Below the pieces are notes generated by a model. It was given only the letters and a program-made list of their open reading frames with translations, was not told where the DNA came from and searched no databases. From positions 1 to 22,236 of the forward strand of contig JBBTWG010000050.1 in assembly GCA_038062935.1 (NCBI GenBank): a DNA stretch of 22,236 nucleotides, read 5' to 3'. Source of the DNA: JBBTWG01 sp038062935. GTDB taxonomy: Bacteria > Patescibacteriota > Gracilibacteria > UBA1369 > UBA12463. The position numbers and the translations under genes were made by a program. Shown here one piece after another: positions 13,473 through 19,789 of the stretch (its first letter is position 1; each line of letters begins with the position of its first letter).

Positions 13473-14945
13473 CTACAACTTCGTCAGATCGATCTCACTC
13501 TGAAACTTGAGAATAGATTCCAAAAATGCTGGATCTGGTTTATATGTTCTCCAGTCGAATCCTTTTTCAGCGAGGCGAGCGAGTGCTTTCGGAATCTTTT
13601 TGTCGTCCTGCTTGATCACGACGCGCAGCCATTTTCCTGACTCAGAAGTATCGCACTCTGACACTGGAGAAAATCCAACTCCGTATTCCATGAGGAGAGC
13701 AAGCGCTGCACAGAGTGTCCGGTCCCTGGGATTTTTTACCCCCATGAATCCTGGCGGAATAGGGACGAGTAAGTCGAGTCCGGCGTCTGGTTTTTTCACT
13801 GGCCAATTGAGTGTCTGAAATCCTGGGAGAATTTCATTTTCTAATTCATACTTCAGTTTTTCCCCTACGTGCTCCGTATCCATTTCATTCAATACTTTTG
13901 CGGCAAGATGCTGGTCGTGCATCGGCATCATGGTGTATGCCGAAGATCCGAAGAGGCGCATGATATTGATGAGATCTTTGTTTCCTGCGAGTCCTCCGAC
14001 TCGTACTCCTGGCATACCGTGTTCTTTTGCGATGGTTATTGCCTCCACTCCTACGTCTTTGGCTCCTGGATAACTGAGCAATGGACGGATTTTTTTGTTA
14101 CCAAATACTGTTTGTGTCGCGTATGTGTCGCTCACGACGGGAAATCCATGCCTGTGTGCAAAAGGAATAAATTCGTGCTCCATAAAATCTTCATCTGGCA
14201 AAGTTCCTGCCGGAGCAGAGGGTAGCGTTGTGTAGAAAAGAGCCTGACCATCTCTTACTTTTTGCCTTTTGAGATTTTTTTTCACGGCTCGGAGATTCAA
14301 TACTCCAGTATTCAGATCGAGTGGAGCCGGAATAATTTGTTTTCCTTGAAGTCTTATGAGTGAGTAGAGGTAGGATGGCGAGAGTGTTGGGACGATGACG
14401 GTTGTGATTCTCAGTGATCTCATTAATGCATCAATTGCTTTCATAATCCCTGCCGTGACCATGACTTCCCGGTGTGGATCCAGATTCACAACTCCCATTT
14501 TTTCGAAGAATCCAGCAATGCTCTGTCGAAGCTCGAGCGTCCCCCAGGAAGATGGATACATCATGTGATGCCCGGCTGCGAGACTTTCTTCATGGGCGGA
14601 TTCAATAATTGGATGTAAAATTTCTCGATCTTTTGCGTCTACTTCGATGCTCGAGCCAATATCGAGCATGTCGGCTGCTCCATTTTCCCGAAGAGCTCGC
14701 ATGATGGCGTAGTAGGTTTTGACTTGTCCTCCACCACTGCGGGCGGTAAGGAGATGCGGGTTGATGGCATGTTTTAGCGGCCCGCTTCCATTTTGTTCGC
14801 CCAACGCACGAGTGATTCTCTCTCGGATTATTTCAAAACGAGCTGTCACTTCAGGATTGAGCGGGCTTTGTGGAGGCCTTTCTATAGTTTCAGGAGCTCC
14901 TTGAGTTCTTTCTGGGAATTCTCGCTGATGATCTCTTTTGCTCAT
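13473..14945 (-). CDS. PLP-dependent aminotransferase, class I/II fold
   Basis: The 490-residue product is a fold-type I PLP enzyme. Residues about 128-170 (HHMMYPSSWGTLELRQSIAG, then REVMVTAGIMKAID) match the substrate and cofactor pocket of class I/II aminotransferases. VVSDTYATQTVF carries the PLP-ring Asp273. ITIAKEHGMPGVRVGGLAGN carries the Schiff-base Lys307 in the S/A-K-x-x-x-M-x-G-x-R-x-G context. KWLRVVIKQDD near the C-terminus holds the expected carboxylate-binding Arg. An N-terminal segment of about 60 residues, rich in P, E and R, is extra. Substrate is not clear; aspartate or aromatic aminotransferase-like activity, or a related lyase, is possible. It has its own promoter, divergent from the Cys-rich gene. 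A zinc-ribbon remnant follows its stop. Confidence 0.85.
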   Translation of the reverse strand: MSKRDHQREFPERTQGAPETIERPPQSPLNPEVTARFEIIRERITRALGEQNGSGPLKHAINPHLLTARSGGGQVKTYYAIMRALRENGAADMLDIGSSIEVDAKDREILHPIIESAHEESLAAGHHMMYPSSWGTLELRQSIAGFFEKMGVVNLDPHREVMVTAGIMKAIDALMRSLRITTVIVPTLSPSYLYSLIRLQGKQIIPAPLDLNTGVLNLRAVKKNLKRQKVRDGQALFYTTLPSAPAGTLPDEDFMEHEFIPFAHRHGFPVVSDTYATQTVFGNKKIRPLLSYPGAKDVGVEAITIAKEHGMPGVRVGGLAGNKDLINIMRLFGSSAYTMMPMHDQHLAAKVLNEMDTEHVGEKLKYELENEILPGFQTLNWPVKKPDAGLDLLVPIPPGFMGVKNPRDRTLCAALALLMEYGVGFSPVSECDTSESGKWLRVVIKQDDKKIPKALARLAEKGFDWRTYKPDPAFLESILKFQSEIDLTKL

Positions 14946-14969
14946 AAGCTTCAGGTTTATGAAGATTTC

Positions 14970-14999
14970 ATCTTAGGCTTTTTATTGTGGTGTTGTCAA
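14970..14999 (-). promoter_or_regulatory. Promoter of the aminotransferase gene
   Basis: On the minus strand a consensus TTGACA (14999-14994), an 18-nt spacer and TAAGAT (14975-14970), 24 nt before the ATG at 14945. Confidence 0.65.
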
Positions 15000-15002
15000 T
15001 TA

Positions 15003-15011
15003 TGCTAGAAT
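15003..15011 (+). promoter_or_regulatory. Extended -10 of the Cys-rich gene
   Basis: TGC-TAGAAT (15003-15011) lies 9 nt before the ATG at 15021, so the leader is almost absent. The only upstream -35 candidates are weak (TTATTG at 14982-14987, spacer 18). Confidence 0.6.
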
Positions 15012-15020
15012 CTCTCCAAC

Positions 15021-16673
15021 ATGCCTCTCTGTCGCATTACTCAGCAACCTTTCGAAATTTCTGAGCGCGAAATGGAATTCTGCAAGCGGATGAATGTGCC
15101 GCTTCCGACCGTTTCACCGAATGAACGATTTCGACAGCTGATGGCTTTCCGCAATGAGTGGAAACTGTATCGCCGGAAGTGTGATGCGACGAAGGAAGAT
15201 ATTATTAGTGCTTACTCTCCTGACAGTCCTTTTGTTGTGTACAAGAATTCTGTGTGGTGGGGCGACACATGGGACGCGATGGAACATGGTCGTGATTTTG
15301 ATTTTACGCGGCCGTTTTTTGAGCAGTTTGCGGAGTTGCAAAAAGTGGTGCCGCGCGAAGGGACTACGATTTTTAATTGCGAAAATTGCGACTACAATTC
15401 GCACTGGAGAAACTCGAAAAACTGTTATCTGAACTCGCTCGGACACCTCTGTGAGGATGTCTATTATTCGTATTGGATGGTGCAGGATAAAGATGTTTTT
15501 GATTCGATGTATACAGGTGAAAGTACACTCTGCTATTCGTGCAGTGACACAAATCGTTGCTATAATTGCGTGATGCTTTTCGAGTCGAACGATTGTCGTG
15601 ATTGCTTCTTTTCGTATCAACTCCAGGGTTGCGATAACTGTCTTTTCTCTACAAATCTCGTCCACAAGACGTATCATATTTTCAATGAACCTGTTTCGAA
15701 AGAGGAATTTGAGGCTTACAAAGCGAAGATTTTTGACGGTTCGTGGAAGACGTGGCAACAGGCGTATCAGGATTTTTTGAAGATTCGTGAATCTGCGATC
15801 TCTCCAAGTGTTTACATGATGAAATGTGAAAATTCCACGGGAAATCATGTTTATAATTCGAAAAATTGTTCGAATTGTTTCGATACTTTCGATGCTGAAG
15901 ACTGTGAAAATTCTATTTCTGCCGCCAATAGCAAAGATGTTCATAGTTCCTATTCTGCTGGCTGGACGCAGTGCGAATTGACCTATTATTCGCTTGTTTC
16001 TCGGTCTGCGACGAATATCGCTTTTTGTAATTACACGTGGTCTTCTTCTGATCTGCGCTACTGCGATAGTACCGTGAATTCTCATGATTTATTTGGCTGC
16101 ATTGGGATGCGACAGAAACGTTTTTGTATTTTGAATAAACAATATACCGAGGAAGAATATCGTGTGCTTGTTCCAAAAATTATTGAGCATATGAAGAAGA
16201 CGGGGGAGTGGGGAGAATTTTTTCCGATGGCTCTTTCGCCCTATGCTTACAATGAAACTGCGGCGCATGAATTTTTTACACTTTCACCAGAAGAAGCACT
16301 CGAACGCGGTTTTCGATGGAAAGAAGAGAGTACTGCGAGTGCTTCACATGCTCCGCGAGCGACGATGAAAGTTCTTCCAGATTCATTGAGCCAAGTCTCT
16401 GACGACATTTGTAAAGAAATTCTTGGCTGTAAAAATTGTGGAAAAAGTTATCGGGTGATTCCGCAGGAACTGAAGTTTTATCGGCTCATGAATCTGCCTC
16501 TGCCTCGCAATTGTTCTATGTGTCGCCATCAGGAGCGCATTCATTTACGCAATCCTCTCCGACTTTGGCAGCGCATATGCGAAAAGTGTGGCACAATGAT
16601 GGAATCAAGCTTCTCTCCCGAAAGACCTGTGAAAGTTTACTGTCAGGAATGTTATCGAAAAGAAGTTTATTAA
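15021..16673 (+). CDS. Cys-rich solenoid protein with terminal zinc ribbons
   Basis: This 550-residue protein belongs to a family I recall as common in CPR genomes and often mislabelled CaiB/BaiF; its function is unknown. Residues 1-60 look like a zinc ribbon that lost ligands (CRIT...SPNE in place of two CxxC pairs) followed by LYRRKCDATKEDIISAYSPD. Residues 119-215 and 268-365 are two runs of short Cys/Asn-rich repeats (NCENCDYN, KNCYLN, NRCYNC, NDCRDC, CDNC; KNCSNC, EDCENS), as in a right-handed beta-helix. Each run ends with a similar segment (YHIFNEPVSKEEFEAYKAKI; FCILNKQYTEEEYRVLVPKI), showing internal duplication. The C-terminus has four intact CxxC pairs (470/473, 498/501, 520/523, 541/544), fit for two zinc sites. 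No signal peptide is seen. It has its own near-leaderless promoter. Confidence 0.85.
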   Translation: MPLCRITQQPFEISEREMEFCKRMNVPLPTVSPNERFRQLMAFRNEWKLYRRKCDATKEDIISAYSPDSPFVVYKNSVWWGDTWDAMEHGRDFDFTRPFFEQFAELQKVVPREGTTIFNCENCDYNSHWRNSKNCYLNSLGHLCEDVYYSYWMVQDKDVFDSMYTGESTLCYSCSDTNRCYNCVMLFESNDCRDCFFSYQLQGCDNCLFSTNLVHKTYHIFNEPVSKEEFEAYKAKIFDGSWKTWQQAYQDFLKIRESAISPSVYMMKCENSTGNHVYNSKNCSNCFDTFDAEDCENSISAANSKDVHSSYSAGWTQCELTYYSLVSRSATNIAFCNYTWSSSDLRYCDSTVNSHDLFGCIGMRQKRFCILNKQYTEEEYRVLVPKIIEHMKKTGEWGEFFPMALSPYAYNETAAHEFFTLSPEEALERGFRWKEESTASASHAPRATMKVLPDSLSQVSDDICKEILGCKNCGKSYRVIPQELKFYRLMNLPLPRNCSMCRHQERIHLRNPLRLWQRICEKCGTMMESSFSPERPVKVYCQECYRKEVY

Positions 16674-16688
16674 GAGAGCTCCAAGATT

Positions 16689-17180
16689 TTATCCAATTAC
16701 TTCTCTTTCTAATATTTTCTGAATTTTTTCGAAGTTTGTTGGCTTGAGTATTCCTTCTAATTCTTTGTCGCCTTTCATACTGATGCCGTTTTTTTCGAGG
16801 AGGAGGGCAATCATGTGCGCAACTTTTGTGAGCTCTTGTTCAGTGATAATATCAACTTGGAGATCGACTTCTTCGCGCAGATCTTCGATTTGTCGTGCAC
16901 GATTCTGGGAAATTAATACGACGATAGCGAGGATGATCGCTTCGAGCGAAACCATCATGGTGAGAAACCCGAATGGATATGGATCAAATGGTTCAATGCC
17001 TTGTATAAGCCCCGTGTTCATTATAATCCAGACTCCAAACCAAATGGTATTCAAAAATAGAAACCACATGCTTCCGAAGACTTGAGTCATGAAATCTGCG
17101 GTACGTTGAGTAAAAGTGCGGTGTTCGTCTGACTTTGCTTTTAGGCTTCGGATAATGTGACGACTGTTGTGGGGGATCAT
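16689..17180 (-). CDS. DUF1003 membrane protein
   Basis: From the ATG at 17180 the product has 163 residues. It fits DUF1003: two transmembrane segments (FGSMWFLFLNTIWFGVWIIM, then PFGFLTMMVSLEAIILAIVV) joined by a loop with FDPYPFGF, followed by the conserved LISQNRARQIEDLREEVDLQ. A cytoplasmic coiled segment with TEQELTKVAHMI completes it. The family's function is unknown. The open frame continues 21 codons upstream but those codons run through a heptamer repeat and are not part of the protein. It converges on the Cys-rich gene (15-nt gap) and diverges from the YgjP-like gene. Confidence 0.88.
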   Translation of the reverse strand: MIPHNSRHIIRSLKAKSDEHRTFTQRTADFMTQVFGSMWFLFLNTIWFGVWIIMNTGLIQGIEPFDPYPFGFLTMMVSLEAIILAIVVLISQNRARQIEDLREEVDLQVDIITEQELTKVAHMIALLLEKNGISMKGDKELEGILKPTNFEKIQKILEREVIG

Positions 17181-17185
17181 GAGAG

Positions 17186-17217
17186 GGGAGGATTTAGGAT
17201 GTAGGATGTAGGAAAAT
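17186..17217 (-). repeat. Heptamer array upstream of the DUF1003 start
   Basis: Plus-strand units: GGATTTA (17190-17196), GGATGTA (17197-17203), GGATGTA (17204-17210), GGA. The first unit lies 9 nt upstream of the ATG at 17180. It is far from the 6-9 kb cluster, so the element is dispersed. Confidence 0.83.
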
Positions 17218-17226
17218 CCACTTGCG

Positions 17227-17234
17227 AGTATAAT
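17227..17234 (+). promoter_or_regulatory. Overlapping divergent -10 boxes
   Basis: TATAAT (17229-17234, plus) lies 7 nt before the YgjP-like ATG at 17242, predicting a leaderless mRNA. The same bases read on the minus strand give TATACT (17232-17227), a -10 candidate for the DUF1003 gene with a leader of about 39 nt that holds the heptamer array. No clear -35 boxes are seen. Confidence 0.5.
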
Positions 17235-17241
17235 GTAGTCC

Positions 17242-18003
17242 ATGAGTTTTGTGCAGCGAATTCATTCTTATTTCTCTGCCGGTGGAGAGAGTGCACCGTA
17301 TGAAATTGTCGTCAGTGCACGAAGTCACCATGTGCGACTCCGTGTTTCGGCGGAAAACGGACTGCGTGTGACAATTCCAAAAAGATTTCCTTTACGTGAA
17401 GTAGAGAAGATTCTTCGTGAGAAATCGAAATGGATTTTTCAGAAGATGAAAGAGATGGAACGATTTCAGAATGTCGGTGATGCTGCGAAGATGCGCTTTT
17501 TGGATGAATTCCTGACGATTCAATTTTGTTTTCCTGATGAGAAAAATTTAAGTTTTTTGAAAAAAGGACGTGTATCTGGTCGAGCTCTGAAAACTCGCCG
17601 TGTGGAACGTCACGGTGATATTCTCTCTATTTTTTCTGATGATTTCTCTGTCCGTGTTGTGAAAAGTCTGATTCGTGATTGGTTGCGAAAACAGGCGCAG
17701 GAAATTTTTTCCGTGAAACTTCCTGGGATTTCACGAACTATTGGAATTCCTTTTGCGCGATTTTCTATTCGTGGTCAGAAAACACGATGGGGAAGTGCGT
17801 CTATTCGAAAGACTATTTCGCTCAACTACAAGCTCCTATGTGCTCCTGCTTTTGTAGCGGAATATGTGATGGTGCACGAGCTCTGTCATCTGGTTCACAT
17901 GAATCATTCGAGGGCTTTTTGGGCTCTCGTCGGTTCGCATGCTCCACGTTTTCGGGAAGCAAGAAAATGGCTTCATACTGAGGGGAAGTACATTTCTTTT
18001 TAG
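17242..18003 (+). CDS. YgjP-like (DUF45) zinc metallopeptidase-fold protein
   Basis: The 253-residue product has the hallmark HELCHLVHMNHSRAFW: HExxH at 212-216 and a third ligand His222. Before it comes GQKTRWGSASIRKTISLNYKLLCAP, which matches the conserved SRWGS..G.I.LNW.L..AP block of the family. The N-terminal part (SHHVRLRVSAENGLRVTIP) is also typical. YgjP proteins have a zincin fold; proposed roles include proteolysis and, for some, nucleotide hydrolysis, so the reaction here is uncertain. It lies 33 nt upstream of the flavoprotein gene. Confidence 0.92.
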   Translation: MSFVQRIHSYFSAGGESAPYEIVVSARSHHVRLRVSAENGLRVTIPKRFPLREVEKILREKSKWIFQKMKEMERFQNVGDAAKMRFLDEFLTIQFCFPDEKNLSFLKKGRVSGRALKTRRVERHGDILSIFSDDFSVRVVKSLIRDWLRKQAQEIFSVKLPGISRTIGIPFARFSIRGQKTRWGSASIRKTISLNYKLLCAPAFVAEYVMVHELCHLVHMNHSRAFWALVGSHAPRFREARKWLHTEGKYISF

Positions 18004-18036
18004 AGACTGCGGCTTTTTTGTGATAGGATTGTGCTA

Positions 18037-19275
18037 ATGAATTTCGATGTTATCGTCCTTGGTGGAGGTCCTGGTGGTGCGAAGGCTGCTAAGTTTCTCG
18101 CTGAACATGGAAAGAAAGTGGCGCTCGTAGAGCAACACTTGGTCGGTGGAGAATGTTTACATTATGGCTGCATCCCTTCGAAAGTTTTTTTGTATTCTGC
18201 GGAGCTTTTTGAAAAATTTCAGAAAATTTCCCAGTTTGGTATTGAAATGACTGGAGAAGTGAAATTGAACTTTTCTGCGCTCCTGGAGCGAAAAAAGAAA
18301 GTGGTGGAGATGCTCCATCGCGGACTTTCTGCGTCGATCGAGAAATCTGGTGTGCAGATTTTGAAGGGTCGTGGAATCGTGGCAAGTGATGGTACAAGTG
18401 TGACGCTGGAGAATGGTGAGACGCTTTCTGCACCACATATTGTCATGGCGACGGGCTCGGAACCGGTGGTTTTTTCTGGAATGTCTGGACATACCAATCG
18501 CACGATTTTTGATCTGACTGAACTTCCGAAATCGATTGTGATCGTGGGCGGAGGAGTGTCGGGATGTGAATTTGCCAGTTTCTTTGCGGCTTTTGGCGTT
18601 ACGACCACAATCGTAGAAAAAGGTGAACGAATTTTGCCTTCGGAAGATCCTGAAATTTCTATGGAGATGACGAAGCTTTTTGCTCGGAAAAATGTAAAAG
18701 TTCTGACAGGGATTTCGTATAGCGCGGAGGCGTTCCCGGCTGATTGCACACTTTTTTGTGTAGGACGAAAGGTGGCGAACGAATTTCCTCCGTCAGTGAT
18801 TGTGATTGGTGATGCTGCGAAAAAAAGTATGCTTGCGTACACTGCGGAAAAAGAAGGAGAAAATGCTGCGAAGAAAATCCTCGGAATTTCGTGTGAAGAA
18901 GATTTCATCTGGCCAAATACGATTTTTACGCATCCAGAAATTGCGAGCGTGGGAGCCAAAGAAAGTGATGTTCCTGGAGCACTTATTGGTCGTGCAACTT
19001 TTGCAGGAAATGCTCGAGCACTCATCGAAGGTGAACGCGATGGCTTCGTGAAAGTACTGATCGATCCCAAAACGCATGCAATGCTCGGCGCTCATGTCAT
19101 TGGGAAAAATGCGACGCTCATCATCGACAAAGCGACGCTTGTGGTTTCGGAAAAGATCTCTGCAGAAAAATTTCTCAACGCTCTCCATGGACATCCCGTG
19201 ATGTCGGAAGTGCTGAAAGAGGCGATCGAGAATGGAATTGCGAATGCTTCGGATTTTAGGAAAGAAGATCTTTGA
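18037..19275 (+). CDS. FAD-dependent pyridine nucleotide-disulfide oxidoreductase (dihydrolipoamide dehydrogenase-like)
   Basis: From the ATG at 18037 the product has 412 residues. It has the FAD-binding VIVLGGGPGGAKAAK, the redox-active disulfide GGECLHYGCIPSK (Cys40/Cys45), the NAD(P)-binding VIVGGGVSGCEFASFFAAFG, a second FAD motif VIVIGDAA, and the C-terminal interface with the catalytic pair ALHGHPVMSEVLKEAI. This is the dihydrolipoamide dehydrogenase/mercuric reductase branch. The family usually has 450-470 residues; the shortening lies around the region after the NAD motif (VLTGISYSAEAFPADCTLFCVG). No lipoyl-enzyme complex genes are in the window, so the substrate may be another disulfide. 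A TAGGAT -10 (18024-18029) lies 7 nt before the ATG. The in-frame GTG at 18031 is only 1 nt from this -10. Confidence 0.88.
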   Translation: MNFDVIVLGGGPGGAKAAKFLAEHGKKVALVEQHLVGGECLHYGCIPSKVFLYSAELFEKFQKISQFGIEMTGEVKLNFSALLERKKKVVEMLHRGLSASIEKSGVQILKGRGIVASDGTSVTLENGETLSAPHIVMATGSEPVVFSGMSGHTNRTIFDLTELPKSIVIVGGGVSGCEFASFFAAFGVTTTIVEKGERILPSEDPEISMEMTKLFARKNVKVLTGISYSAEAFPADCTLFCVGRKVANEFPPSVIVIGDAAKKSMLAYTAEKEGENAAKKILGISCEEDFIWPNTIFTHPEIASVGAKESDVPGALIGRATFAGNARALIEGERDGFVKVLIDPKTHAMLGAHVIGKNATLIIDKATLVVSEKISAEKFLNALHGHPVMSEVLKEAIENGIANASDFRKEDL

Positions 19276-19681
19276 GTGTCTTCCACCATCCTTTCATTTT
19301 TACCCACAACTTCTTGAGACCTTTTGGTTCTTCTTTTTTCTCGTCACCATGAGCTGATGCTGCATGTGATGGTGCGGCATGAGCATCATCATGAGATTTT
19401 TCTGCTGGTGCATGAGCGGTAGCGTGGTGTGCGTCTGGAGCTGCATGGGAATCTTTGGGTGCGTGTGCATCCCTGGGTTTTTCATGAGCTTCTGGAGCTT
19501 TTTTCGCAACTGCTGCATGTGTCGCATCTTTTATTGCATCTACTGCGCCGTGTGGAGTTTTTTCCGTTTCTTTGCCACCAGGAATGGCTTTCAATTCTGG
19601 CTTCTTGTGGGTATCAGCATGAGCTGATTCTGCCCCATGAGCTCCTGCATCAACTTTTTTTGCTGTATTGGCTCCACTCAT
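19256..19681 (-). CDS. His/Ala/Lys-rich low-complexity protein
   Basis: I do not recognise this 141-residue protein. Residues 1-110 are low complexity, rich in A, H, K, D and P (many HA, AH and DAH pairs), and probably disordered; the many His could bind metal ions or change charge with pH. The C-terminus (GLKKLWVKMKGWWKTLKDLLS) is a Trp/Lys-rich amphipathic helix that could bind a membrane or nucleic acid. No signal peptide is visible. It overlaps the convergent flavoprotein gene by 20 bp. Its promoter is strong and mirrors that of the transglutaminase-like gene. It could be a chance ORF, but the promoter and biased composition argue for a real gene. Confidence 0.65.
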   Translation of the reverse strand: MSGANTAKKVDAGAHGAESAHADTHKKPELKAIPGGKETEKTPHGAVDAIKDATHAAVAKKAPEAHEKPRDAHAPKDSHAAPDAHHATAHAPAEKSHDDAHAAPSHAASAHGDEKKEEPKGLKKLWVKMKGWWKTLKDLLS

Positions 19682-19704
19682 AGTTTTTTCGTTATTGTTC
19701 TTTT

Positions 19705-19764
19705 ATTGTACGCCTTTTGGTCACTAAGTCAAATAATTGACTTTTATTGTTTTGGGCCTACAAT
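19705..19764. promoter_or_regulatory. Near-symmetric divergent promoter pair
   Basis: Plus strand: TTGACT (19737-19742), 16-nt spacer, TACAAT (19759-19764). Minus strand: TTGACT (19732-19727), 16-nt spacer, TACAAT (19710-19705). The two -35 boxes form the inverted repeat AAGTCAA-ATAA-TTGACTT (19726-19743). Both hexamers and the spacer length are identical in each direction. Confidence 0.8.
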
Positions 19765-19789
19765 CACTTCTTATCATTTCCTCTGAGAT

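Noticed and set aside
15114..16085. 323-residue reading frame opposite the Cys-rich gene
   Set aside because: Rich in I and R with no family motifs; it mirrors the Cys/Asn repeats of the true gene.
17181..17243. 21-residue N-terminal extension of the DUF1003 protein
   Set aside because: It runs through the heptamer array and overlaps the divergent promoter; the ATG at 17180 fits the family.
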